NCBI GenBank assembly: GCA_023412665.1
Contig: JAEZCA010000059.1
Span: forward strand, 1 to 64,000
Origin: Bacillota bacterium
GTDB lineage: Bacteria > Bacillota > Clostridia > Acetivibrionales > DTU013
Reading direction: 5' to 3'
Length of the DNA: 64,000 bases
Position 1 is the stretch's first letter. Each line of letters begins with the position of its first letter. Positions 1 through 7,675 of this stretch are shown here, piece by piece. The position numbers and the translations under genes were made by a program. Below the pieces are notes generated by a model. That model did not search any database and was not told the DNA's origin. It worked only from the letters and a program-made list of their open reading frames with translations.

Positions 1-223
1 AATTTCCAATGGGGTCAAGCCCCCATACCCCCTCGCTGCGGGCGAAATGAATTCGCCCTACGCTACACTCCGTGCGCCACGCCTAAACGTGGCGTTTGAA
101 CAACGTCAGTGGGAGATTGTACTCGCCACTGATAGCTTTTTCAATCGGTAACCCCACCAAGCGTTTTTCAGCCTGAAGGGCTGAAAATACGTATAGAGGA
201 TGGGGACTGTGACATTGTTCAAA
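1..223. repeat. Composite dispersed repeat (family RB + family RA)
   Basis: Positions 1-104 match 61277-61382 almost base for base and carry three successive perfect or near-perfect hairpins (a GGGGC/GCCCC arm, a GGGCGAA/TTCGCCC arm and a CGCCACG/CGTGGCG arm). A further hairpin (CAGTGG/CCACTG) lies at 107-132. Positions 143-205 are a copy of a second repeat (RA), also found at 13703 and 57373, built around a TTTTCAGCC/GGCTGAAAA palindrome. The block closes at 213-223 with ATTGTTCAAA, an inverted copy of the RB end. The left edge is cut by the window. It ends about 13 bases past the stop codon of the neighbouring gene and codes for nothing evident. Confidence 0.8.
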
Positions 224-235
224 TGGCTGTTTTTA

Positions 236-937
236 TCAATTGCCTTTTGCTGCTTTCATTCTGCGGGTCACAAGCAATGTTCCTCCGAGCAGAACTACAA
301 CTGCGGCTATAGCTGCCATTAGTGTCGTCGCATTTATTGATTCCACAGTTGCTGATACTGCATCTGCCTCTGCGGAATATAACTGAGCTTCCAAAACCTC
401 TGATCCATCAGCAGCCAGGCCGATGTCCATAGTAATAGCCTGTATTCCCTCGACGACTTTTATCTGGTCCCTGCCAAGCGCCTGATAAATAAACTCAGCG
501 TTCTCTTCATTAAAAGGAGTAATGCCTATTTCGACATACTCATTTGTGGCCAAAGTGTGTGTTATAGCAATGCCCTTTGCAGATATCTCTTCAATATGGT
601 CTGCAAAAAGGTACCTGTCAGCTTCCAGTTGCCTGTCATACATTTCCTTACCGACAGCATCTGCTGCCATAGCTGGCTCGATCGAACCGGATGAACCGTC
701 AGTGCCTCCACCGGCCAGTTCGCTCACAGCTGCGCTATTTCTGGGCTCGGGAAGTATAACCTGTCCATCGCTGGAGACTGCTGCGTCCGGCGGAAGTGCT
801 TCAACAGCCTCACCAATATTTATGATTTGTATTTTCTTCTCCTCATCCGGTACTTTTTCGGCAAATGCTGCCGTCGATAACGTCATTGCAAGCCCCAATC
901 CCATTACGAATCCCTTTACCACTTTTGATCTAAACAT
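236..937 (-). CDS. Exported, C-terminally membrane-anchored protein of unknown function
   Basis: 233 residues. A signal peptide is visible at 1-26 (basic start, hydrophobic core, ALA-type site before EKVPDEE), followed by an acidic, Gly/Ser-rich middle and a single C-terminal transmembrane helix (about 203-225) ending in RRMKAAKGN. There is no LPxTG motif, so the tail anchor is the helix itself. A strong AAAGGAGG site precedes the ATG. It lies 130 bases downstream of the anti-sigma gene on the same strand and may be co-transcribed with the sigma/anti-sigma pair; if so, it is probably a target or sensor of that cell-envelope regulon. I do not recognise a family. Confidence 0.75.
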   Translation of the reverse strand: MFRSKVVKGFVMGLGLAMTLSTAAFAEKVPDEEKKIQIINIGEAVEALPPDAAVSSDGQVILPEPRNSAAVSELAGGGTDGSSGSIEPAMAADAVGKEMYDRQLEADRYLFADHIEEISAKGIAITHTLATNEYVEIGITPFNEENAEFIYQALGRDQIKVVEGIQAITMDIGLAADGSEVLEAQLYSAEADAVSATVESINATTLMAAIAAVVVLLGGTLLVTRRMKAAKGN

Positions 938-1066
938 ATTTTTGTTCCTCCTTTATAATATCTCTATCATTTTTGTCCATCTGATATTTTAGAGCTTTAA
1001 ACTATTACACTATATTATTGCCGCTATCCGTACTCTCTGCATTCTCCCCTGTGATTCACCGTCGCT

Positions 1067-1777
1067 CTATTGCTCGCCTGCCGGTTCCATTGACCTTGCG
1101 ATCATGATGGCATCCTCCCTGGCAAGCATGCCGGACACGGAATATCTGACTTCTTCTGAGAACCAATACACTTCCGTGTACTGCTCCTGTGAATTTACAT
1201 AACCGGCTGCCCCATTGATATCGATCGCTTCAAGGTCAGGAAATTCAAATGATTTCGTTGACCTTTGCTCCATTATCTGAAATGAGCGCTCTCCGGCGGA
1301 ATAATTGAATATGACGCTGTCTGCATTTTCCTTGTCGGTACCTGATACGTATATGTCAATAGGCTTGAAGCCATCCGGAATATATGATGGTATAAGAAAC
1401 CCTTCTCCAAAGCTTCTGGCCGCCTCCTCAGGCAAAGCTGGCTGCCTTCGCTGTATCCGCGGCTCATTGAGCATGCCATCTATGGGCTGCTGCGCCGATT
1501 CCGGCTGATTGACGGTTGCTGAGAAGATATTGGGTTGATCATCCTGCGTAATAATATTATCGTTAGGCTTCAATGTCCCGGTTAGATGCAGTATGCCGAA
1601 AATCAACACGCCGCATGCTGCAGCCGCTGCCACCCTTAACAACGGCATTCCCGTGTGCCGTTTCCTCTCCCTGCTCCTGCTCATTACTTCATCTTTCATT
1701 GCTTCTGTCACATTTATATCACACATAGCTTCATCAGCTATTTTCTTAAAATCACGAATTTCACTCACCTGCCTCAA
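1067..1777 (-). CDS. Anti-sigma factor-like membrane protein with DUF4367-type domain
   Basis: 236 residues. The N-terminal 45 residues are soluble and charged, followed by one transmembrane helix (about 46-68) and an extracytoplasmic part whose last 115 residues resemble the DUF4367 domain (LIPSYIPDGF start, VYWFSEE near the end). This layout is typical of single-pass anti-sigma factors encoded next to an ECF sigma gene. The start overlaps the end of the sigma gene by 17 bases, so translation is probably coupled. Inferred role: holding the sigma factor at the membrane until an envelope signal arrives. No zinc-binding HxxxCxxC motif is seen, so it is not a classical ZAS-type anti-sigma. Confidence 0.75.
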   Translation of the reverse strand: MRQVSEIRDFKKIADEAMCDINVTEAMKDEVMSRSRERKRHTGMPLLRVAAAAACGVLIFGILHLTGTLKPNDNIITQDDQPNIFSATVNQPESAQQPIDGMLNEPRIQRRQPALPEEAARSFGEGFLIPSYIPDGFKPIDIYVSGTDKENADSVIFNYSAGERSFQIMEQRSTKSFEFPDLEAIDINGAAGYVNSQEQYTEVYWFSEEVRYSVSGMLAREDAIMIARSMEPAGEQ

Positions 1778-2318
1778 ACCTCCCTCCCAGTTGTGTTCTC
1801 AGCGTTTCTCTGGCTCTGTGAAGCCTGCTTCTGACAGTCCCTTCTTTTACATCCAGGATACTGCTGATCTCAGGAGTGTCGTAGCCGTGGTAATAGTATA
1901 GAATGACTACCTCCCTGAACGCAGGCGGAAGGGATAATACTTCATTAAAAATTTGCTTGCTCTCATCTTTTCTGATATACCTGTCCTCTATTCCGGACAC
2001 AGCCATTTTTGATCCGATGCGGTCGCTTATTATGACCCTTTTGAGCCAGGAGCTGCGCAGGATATCCTTGCATAGATTTATAGTTATTTTAATGATCCAG
2101 GTCTTCTCGCTGCTCTCTCCCTTAAAATTTCCATATTTGCTGAAGACCTTGATAAATACCTCCTGAAAGGCATCCTCCGCCCTTTGTCTGTCCTTAAGAT
2201 ACATGAAGGCAGTCCTCAGTACATCATTGCCGTATTGTTCCATCAAACGCCTGACTGTTTCAGATATATCCGTATTTTCATCGGGATCATTCTCCTTTGG
2301 TACCGAAAGAGAATACAT
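1761..2318 (-). CDS. ECF-type RNA polymerase sigma factor
   Basis: 185 residues, the usual length for an extracytoplasmic-function sigma factor. Region 2 is seen at about 25-95 (TAFMYLKDRQRAEDAFQEVF, then WIIKITINLCKD). Region 4, with its helix-turn-helix, is at about 125-178 (LPPAFREVVILYYYHGY, EISSILDVKEGTVRSRLHRAR). An AAAGGAGG site sits six bases before the ATG. It heads a run of three same-strand genes (sigma, anti-sigma, exported protein). Autoregulation is usual for such operons, but I could not pick out a convincing ECF promoter upstream. Confidence 0.92.
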   Translation of the reverse strand: MYSLSVPKENDPDENTDISETVRRLMEQYGNDVLRTAFMYLKDRQRAEDAFQEVFIKVFSKYGNFKGESSEKTWIIKITINLCKDILRSSWLKRVIISDRIGSKMAVSGIEDRYIRKDESKQIFNEVLSLPPAFREVVILYYYHGYDTPEISSILDVKEGTVRSRLHRARETLRTQLGGRFEAGE

Positions 2319-2504
2319 CAGCTGCCTCCTTTCCTCTGTTGATACGGCAGCACTCCTGAATAAGGAATGTCACATTTAAATTGATTTTTCACTTATTAGA
2401 CGCAGATAATAACATTCCCGCTCCCGGGAAAATATATGAAATAAACTCCAGGCCCGGATATATTACTAATCATTTAATATAACAAAATATTTAATATTAA
2501 TATA

Positions 2505-2534
2505 TTGACAATAGTGTGTGTCATACAGTATTAT
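2505..2534 (+). promoter_or_regulatory. SigA-type promoter of the PadR operon
   Basis: TTGACA at 2505-2510 and TATTAT at 2529-2534 with an 18-base spacer. AT-rich palindromic sequence (TTAATATTAA) directly upstream is a plausible PadR operator. The leader before the ATG at 2553 is very short and holds the GAGGTG ribosome site. Confidence 0.55.
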
Positions 2535-2552
2535 AATAACGAGGTGATAATC

Positions 2553-2894
2553 ATGGACTCAATGGATGAACTGATAAATTCACTGATAGTGGAACTACGC
2601 AGAGGTACACTTATACTGTCAGTGTTAAGTCAACTGAAGCAGTCTCAATACGGATACTCGCTTGTTCAAAGCCTGGAGGAAAAAAACACGGTCATCGATG
2701 CCGGCACATTATATCCTCTTCTCAGGCGGCTGGAGAAGCAGAAGCTGTTGACCAGCCAGTGGGACACAACCGAAAGCAGACCCCGAAAATTCTACGTATT
2801 GAGCAGCCAGGGTGAAATGGTTTATGAACGTTTAAAGGTTGAATGGGAGCTGCTGTCAAAGCAGTTGAAAATGTTGATGGCGGAGGATGATTAA
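2553..2894 (+). CDS. PadR family transcriptional regulator
   Basis: 113 residues from the ATG at 2553, which has GAGGTG eight bases upstream; a longer frame from 2505 would start inside the promoter. The winged-helix N-terminus shows the PadR pattern: LRRGTLILSVLSQL, YGYSLVQSLEE, TLYPLLRRLEKQKLL, SRPRKFYVLS. It is followed by a short helix for dimerisation. PadR proteins are usually repressors of an adjacent membrane protein or exporter, and the next gene overlaps or abuts it, so the pair forms a small autoregulated operon. The ligand is unknown. Confidence 0.9.
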   Translation: MDSMDELINSLIVELRRGTLILSVLSQLKQSQYGYSLVQSLEEKNTVIDAGTLYPLLRRLEKQKLLTSQWDTTESRPRKFYVLSSQGEMVYERLKVEWELLSKQLKMLMAEDD

Positions 2895-2895
2895 C

Positions 2896-3948
2896 ATGAA
2901 AGAAATAGAACTTGTTGAACGCTATTTGAGCATAATGGCAGATTATCTGCCAAAAAGGGAAAGAGAAGAAGTTGTTAATGAAATGAGAGCCAATATAATG
3001 GATATGCTGCCGGATAACCCAACGGAGGATGATGTGCGAACGGTCCTTGAAAAGCTTGGCGATCCGGTTTCGCTTGCTAACGAGTATTTAAAGGACAAAA
3101 AATACATGATTGGTCTTTCAGTATACAACAGCTATTTTTCGGTTCTTAAACTGGTTATAGGTATAACCGCTATAGTCTTTGCATTCCTGTCATTGATGGG
3201 CATCCTGCTCGGACAGCCGGAATCCGCCGGCGGTATCTCCGCCGAAAAAGCTGTAGACTTCTCTGTTGACATGATAATCGATATTTTTTCATCTGCCTTC
3301 CAGGGCGCGCTAATTGCATTCGTCTGGGTCACAGCGGTATTTATCATATTGGACAGAACGGGAGTCAATCGCACCAGCCCTTTCCGCAAAAAAAGCTGGA
3401 CGATCGACAAACTGCCGCAGCCCTCGTCTGACGAAAAAGGAAGAATAAGCAGAGTTGAGACGGTATTGGGTCTTTTAGGCTCGATATTCTTTACAGCTCT
3501 TCTGCTGAAAGGCCCCAACCTAATCGGATGGTACGAAGATGTAAACGGTGTCATTACCCTAAAAGCATCATTATTTAATAATGAACAGCTTCATTTCTAC
3601 GCTTTAACAATATTGATATTTGCCGGCGTACAGTTTGTATTGTCAGTTTACAAATTCATCGTGAAACGCTGGAATCTTCCCATGGCAATATTCAATACCG
3701 CAAACAATATCGCTCTGAGCATATTTCTATTTGTGATTTCAAAGGATCCTCTGTTCATAAATCCTGAGTTCATAGCATTGTTCACGGATAAGGTTGGCTG
3801 GACAGCCGAAAAAGCCATGACGGCATATCAAAGCTTTATGACAGGGTTTCTGGTGTTCTTTATCCTTATGTCAGCCATTGACAGCATTTCGGGGTTTGTA
3901 AAAAGCCGCAGGATAAAGCTGCCATCACTAAACATTAACATAAAGTAA
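2896..3948 (+). CDS. HAAS-type multi-pass membrane protein partnered with PadR
   Basis: About 350 residues from the ATG at 2896. The alternative ATG at 2887 touches the GGAGG site, so 2896 is better spaced. The N-terminal ~75 residues (VERYLSIMADYLPKREREEVVNEM, then VLEKLGDPVSLANEYL) match the helical HAAS domain often found beside PadR regulators. Roughly six hydrophobic helices follow (near 75-100, 130-155, 185-205, 235-255, 265-285, 310-330). It is probably a membrane signalling or transport-linked protein controlled by PadR. No catalytic motif is visible. Confidence 0.8.
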   Translation: MKEIELVERYLSIMADYLPKREREEVVNEMRANIMDMLPDNPTEDDVRTVLEKLGDPVSLANEYLKDKKYMIGLSVYNSYFSVLKLVIGITAIVFAFLSLMGILLGQPESAGGISAEKAVDFSVDMIIDIFSSAFQGALIAFVWVTAVFIILDRTGVNRTSPFRKKSWTIDKLPQPSSDEKGRISRVETVLGLLGSIFFTALLLKGPNLIGWYEDVNGVITLKASLFNNEQLHFYALTILIFAGVQFVLSVYKFIVKRWNLPMAIFNTANNIALSIFLFVISKDPLFINPEFIALFTDKVGWTAEKAMTAYQSFMTGFLVFFILMSAIDSISGFVKSRRIKLPSLNINIK

Positions 3949-4033
3949 TAAACCGTAACCCTTCTCGTATTTTTTTCATAAATTGTAACATGGATAACAA
4001 TTATGATTCTAATATGAGATAGGAGGTTTATCA

Positions 4034-4681
4034 ATGTATAGCTATTACCGAGACAATGCAAATGTGCTCCCGGTGCAGGATACAGGTATGATGCCGATGC
4101 AGAATGCCAATATGCTCCCAATGCAGAACACCGGTTTAATGCCGATGCAGAACAATATGCTTCCAATGCAGAATACCGGTTTGATGCCGATGCAGAACAA
4201 TATGCTCCCAATGCAGAATACAGGTTTAATGCCGATGCAGAGCAACATGCTCCCAATGCAGAATACCGGTTTAATGCCGATGCAGAACGCCAATGTACTC
4301 CCGGCACAGTTCAACCAGTTTGCCGAAATGCCCACAGAGGATCTTGAAAGCTTATATCCACAGACATACAACGCAATTGCACCGGTTGTGGAAAACGCTT
4401 GTGACAAATGGATGGGCAAGCATGGTGAGCAATGTCCTTCCAAAGATGATTTCGATTCCATGGTATCTGATGTCTACAACAAGGTAGAGGCCAATGTTGA
4501 GGCGGCTGTCAAGAACAGCCCGAATGCTGAGGAAAGACAATTTTTCGGCGGTGGCAGGAGAATTCTAAGAGACTTTATCGGAGCGCTTCTTATAGGAGGC
4601 CTGATTCGCAGAAGAAGACGCCCGTTTTTCGGCGGATTTCCATTTGGTGGAGGCTTTGTCGGTGGCTTCCCGTTTTTCTGA
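4034..4681 (+). CDS. Met/Gln-repeat protein with Gly/Arg/Phe-rich C-terminus, function unknown
   Basis: 215 residues; AGGAGG lies nine bases before the ATG. Residues ~15-95 are imperfect tandem copies of a 15-residue unit (NTGLMPMQNNMLPMQ), rich in Met, Gln, Asn and Pro. Residues ~105-165 form an acidic, probably helical, non-repetitive domain with two Cys (VVENACDKWMGKHGEQC). The C-terminus (about 170-215) has FFGGG, a hydrophobic stretch, a run of five Arg and GGFPFGGG repeats. There is no signal peptide. The low-complexity ends around a folded core recall structural proteins such as spore-coat components, but that is a guess. It stands alone with its own terminator. Confidence 0.75.
   Translation: MYSYYRDNANVLPVQDTGMMPMQNANMLPMQNTGLMPMQNNMLPMQNTGLMPMQNNMLPMQNTGLMPMQSNMLPMQNTGLMPMQNANVLPAQFNQFAEMPTEDLESLYPQTYNAIAPVVENACDKWMGKHGEQCPSKDDFDSMVSDVYNKVEANVEAAVKNSPNAEERQFFGGGRRILRDFIGALLIGGLIRRRRRPFFGGFPFGGGFVGGFPFF
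4079..4310 (+). repeat. In-frame 45-base tandem repeats
   Basis: Four to five near-identical 45-base units inside the Met/Gln-repeat gene, each encoding LMPMQ..MLPMQ. Copies differ by a few synonymous or conservative changes, so the array is likely to vary in copy number between strains by slippage or recombination. Confidence 0.85.
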
Positions 4682-4744
4682 AAACATCTCCGATACGAAT
4701 GCTTTACCAGGAGTACCATTTTTAAAAGCCCGTTACTTGATAAA

Positions 4745-4770
4745 GGAGGGTCTGCAGCAGACCCTCCCTT
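4745..4770. terminator. Bidirectional intrinsic terminator
   Basis: Perfect 10-base-pair hairpin (GGAGGGTCTG, loop CAG, CAGACCCTCC) between the convergent ends of the Met/Gln-repeat gene (+) and the HD-GYP gene (-), with short pyrimidine- or purine-rich tails on either side. Confidence 0.75.
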
Positions 4771-4779
4771 CTTATGTCA

Positions 4780-6021
4780 TTATCCCTGAACTACTCTGTA
4801 CTGTGCCAGAAGCTTGAAGTTATTTATTTCCTCGGTATGGAGCCTTAGTGTCTCAACAACATCTCCATCCAGATGCTTTTCTCTGACCATGTTATTCATT
4901 ATTTTCAGCACCTCACCAAATGCCATTGCTTCTCTATATGGCCTTTTTTCAGTCAATGCGGTAAAAACATCACTTACAGCCATTATCCGCGCTCCGGTAT
5001 CAAGCTCGGCACCTTTTAGCTTGAACGGATATCCGGAGCCGTCAAGCCTTTCGTGATGGAAGGATGCCCACTCATTTACATTTTTCAGTCCATGTATCCT
5101 GCTTAAAATCCTGTACGAATAATATGTGTGCTTTTTCATGACATTGAATTCCCCTGGTGTCAGAGGTCCCTGCTTTTCTAATATATCCAGCGGAATAGAC
5201 AGCTTTCCAAGGTCATGGAGCAAGCCTGCGATCTTCATCCTTTTCTGATCGTTCTTGGAAAATGACATTTTAGCCGCAAGCTGTACCGCACATTCAGCTA
5301 CTCCCACCGAATGGGTGGCCGTGAAGCTGCTTCTGAAATCTATAATACCGGTAAATACTTCTGCAATGGCTATCATTTTATTTAAGTCTGCAAATGCTTT
5401 TACATTCCTTAACAGATCGATAAGGATTCCATCTATGTAAGGGCTTATAAGGTCAAACCAGAAATATTCTCTGTCAGATATGGCCAAAAAAGCATCCACA
5501 GCGTCAGGCATAAACATTGTGCCCCTTCCGCCGTGTATCGTTTCAATTATATTTCCGCGTTGCTGCAATACTTCGTTCGTTCTGTCCATCAGGACATCTA
5601 TCCTGTCAGCAAGATGCAGTATATAGCTTCCCAGAGGTATTTCGGCCCCTTCACTTCTCTGTTTGTCTGTCTCATTCCAATATAGATGGTGGTATCTTAT
5701 GATTTCAGCAGGAATCCTGAGTTCCTCTATCTTACAAAGGATCTGCCAGCCCTTTATACCATGCTGGAGCCTTTCATCCCTTGTGTCGCCAAAGTCAAAC
5801 CTGAAAGATCTCAGCTTTTCATCATCATGTATTGCACCGCAGTCATGCAGAAGTCCGGCAATAAGAATCAAGAGCCTGTCCCTTTCAGGAAGTTCAATTT
5901 CGCAGGATATTGAATACGCAATATATGCGACACGCTTATGATGATCTGCCATTTGAGGAGAAACAAGATCTATTGCACTGGATAAGCCTATTGCTACGTC
6001 TGTTAATGGTATTCCCGGCAT
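4780..6021 (-). CDS. Tandem HD / HD-GYP domain phosphohydrolase
   Basis: 413 residues from the ATG at 6021, which has AAAGGGG eight bases upstream; the longer frame to 6081 lacks a site. An N-terminal HD domain shows HH at 27-28 and LHDCG at about 58-62. The second domain is a full HD-GYP module (GLLHDLGKLSIP near 265, KKHTYYS, FHHERLDGSGYP near 325, DVFTALTEKRPYR). HD-GYP proteins hydrolyse cyclic di-GMP, which suggests a role in c-di-GMP turnover in the cytosol. There is no receiver or sensor domain; the degenerate first HD domain may be regulatory. It is transcribed alone. Confidence 0.88.
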   Translation of the reverse strand: MPGIPLTDVAIGLSSAIDLVSPQMADHHKRVAYIAYSISCEIELPERDRLLILIAGLLHDCGAIHDDEKLRSFRFDFGDTRDERLQHGIKGWQILCKIEELRIPAEIIRYHHLYWNETDKQRSEGAEIPLGSYILHLADRIDVLMDRTNEVLQQRGNIIETIHGGRGTMFMPDAVDAFLAISDREYFWFDLISPYIDGILIDLLRNVKAFADLNKMIAIAEVFTGIIDFRSSFTATHSVGVAECAVQLAAKMSFSKNDQKRMKIAGLLHDLGKLSIPLDILEKQGPLTPGEFNVMKKHTYYSYRILSRIHGLKNVNEWASFHHERLDGSGYPFKLKGAELDTGARIMAVSDVFTALTEKRPYREAMAFGEVLKIMNNMVREKHLDGDVVETLRLHTEEINNFKLLAQYRVVQG

Positions 6022-6099
6022 GTATGAGACCCCTTTGTTGTGTTTGTTGCAGTGATTATTAACATAATGATACCATACCACCAGTTATGAAAACAACAG

Positions 6100-6843
6100 T
6101 CACTCTCCATCAAAATAAGAAATGATTATATCTCTTTTCTTGTAATACTTGGCCAGATATTTATTGTTTAACCCTAATCTGTCATAACCGCCGGTTCCCC
6201 GCTGATATATCGAAAGGGCCGTATCCCTCTTGGCCTTACCCTCTTTGTCCTTTACGCGTTCATCCTGAAGTATCCAGCTGTAGAAGGCAGTTCCCCATTT
6301 GATGTTTACGGCTCCATCGAGAGGCTTGTTTTCAGTGCCCAGGGTTTTAGAAAGATTAGGCCCGTAATCGGCGGATATTTGAAAGTATCCCTTGTATTTT
6401 CCGCTGGAGCATTTTTCATCAAAATTACTTTCAAGTGATATAAGCGCCAGCATGTCTATGTAATTCAGCCCTCTCTCATCACAGCATTCCCATAGCAGCT
6501 TCTGGTGCTCCTTTTTCATTGGAATATCGGGACAATACCATTGGCTTTCATCCTCCTTCGGCTTGCCAAAGCCGGCTGCTGCTTTTATCTCTTCCGAAGC
6601 ATTTCCCTCTATGTCCGCGGCATGGGCTGTGATCAGCTCCGTGCCGGATAAGAACTTCGCAGCTTCAAGAACAGCCAGTGTCTCCAGAGAGACATCATAT
6701 TCTTCAGCTATAGCAGCAACCTCTTCCAAGGGCATCGCTTTTACAGCCTCACTCATGACCGGTATGGAAGATGGTTCCGCCAGGCCTGTTGATGTAAGCA
6801 TCAGCGCTGTCAGTATACTGATCAAATCCTTTACCAGCTCCAC
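6100..6843 (-). CDS. Lytic transglycosylase-like (SLT-fold) secreted protein
   Basis: 247 residues; GTG start with AGGAGGAG five bases upstream. The N-terminus has a weak hydrophobic segment (LISILTALMLTSTGLA) that could be a signal peptide. The C-terminal ~130 residues carry the SLT pattern: ALISLESNF with the expected catalytic Glu, GYFQIS, then a structural SIYQRGTGGYDR segment. Such enzymes cleave peptidoglycan. The middle (25-100) is acidic and of no known type. It lies 41 bases downstream of sfsA on the same strand. The family assignment rests on short motifs, so an inactive or non-enzymatic homologue is possible. Confidence 0.7.
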   Translation of the reverse strand: MELVKDLISILTALMLTSTGLAEPSSIPVMSEAVKAMPLEEVAAIAEEYDVSLETLAVLEAAKFLSGTELITAHAADIEGNASEEIKAAAGFGKPKEDESQWYCPDIPMKKEHQKLLWECCDERGLNYIDMLALISLESNFDEKCSSGKYKGYFQISADYGPNLSKTLGTENKPLDGAVNIKWGTAFYSWILQDERVKDKEGKAKRDTALSIYQRGTGGYDRLGLNNKYLAKYYKKRDIIISYFDGE

Positions 6844-6884
6844 TTTTTCTCCTCCTGCTGCCGAATGCCCTGTAAATCAGGCAA

Positions 6885-7580
6885 TCAGCTGATCGTATGG
6901 TGAAGTATCACTTGTACTTCATTTCTGATATGCATATGGTCTGTCCCAACACTGCAGTCAAATGCAAGCACCTGTACACCTTTTTTGCTGACATGGGACA
7001 GAGTATCCGCAAATTCCTTGTGGGTAAGGACATTTGGTGTGAAATACTTTATGCCCCCCATTTGTATTATAAAAATCACCACTGCCGAAAAGCCATCGCC
7101 AAGACTATTGCATAATTCCTTAAGGTGCCTGACTCCCCTTTCGGTCGGTGCATCAGGAAACATCGCAATGCCATCATTCTCAAGGGTAACGCCTTTTACC
7201 TCTATCAGTATCCTTTGGGTCCCTGCAGTGACTAAAAAATCTATCCGAGAGCCGCCATAAATAAATTCTGGCTTTATATCAGTGATATCAAACGGCAGTC
7301 CACCATTTGAGAGCCACTCAAATACGGCTTTGTTGGGAGCCTGTGAGTCGATGTTTACGATCCGTGCTCCCTTCACGACAGAGATCAGAGACCATTTTGT
7401 CTTTCGTTTGGCAGGGTCATGACGCTGTAGATATACGACTGCCCCGGGTACAAGCAATTCTTCACAGCGGCCTGTATTTTTTACATGTGCGGTTTCAAGT
7501 TTGCCGTCAATGATCACATTTGCAATAAAACGGTTTGGACGTGAAACGAACTCCCCTTTATATATCTCCTCGTACTTCAA
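6885..7580 (-). CDS. sfsA: SfsA family protein (sugar fermentation stimulation homologue)
   Basis: About 231 residues using the TTG at 7580, which has GAGGGGTG six bases upstream; a TTG at 7595 is also open. Family hallmarks are FVSRPNRFIANV near the start, HVKNTGRCEELL, VYLQRH, RIDFLV and VEVKGVTL, and PDAPTERGVRHL. The fold resembles a nuclease with conserved acidic and Lys residues, and the molecular function is still poorly defined; in E. coli it was named for an effect on maltose metabolism. The length fits the family. Confidence 0.93.
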   Translation of the reverse strand: MKYEEIYKGEFVSRPNRFIANVIIDGKLETAHVKNTGRCEELLVPGAVVYLQRHDPAKRKTKWSLISVVKGARIVNIDSQAPNKAVFEWLSNGGLPFDITDIKPEFIYGGSRIDFLVTAGTQRILIEVKGVTLENDGIAMFPDAPTERGVRHLKELCNSLGDGFSAVVIFIIQMGGIKYFTPNVLTHKEFADTLSHVSKKGVQVLAFDCSVGTDHMHIRNEVQVILHHTIS

Positions 7581-7675
7581 GCATCCACCCCTCAATATTA
7601 TAACACATCAATCTAAAGGTTTCAAAAGCTGCTTCATTTCAGACACTCTGTTCACAGCCTCGTATCGGGCAGGAG

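Noticed and set aside
2319..2504. ECF-type autoregulatory promoter upstream of the sigma gene (TGTGAC ... CGTATC)
   Set aside because: The spacing between the two boxes is 22 bases, too long for known ECF promoters.
4045..4461. Antisense Cys/Ile/Gly repeat frame opposite the Met/Gln-repeat gene
   Set aside because: It is the complement of the 45-base repeats and has no ribosome site; the plus strand has a clean start and stop.
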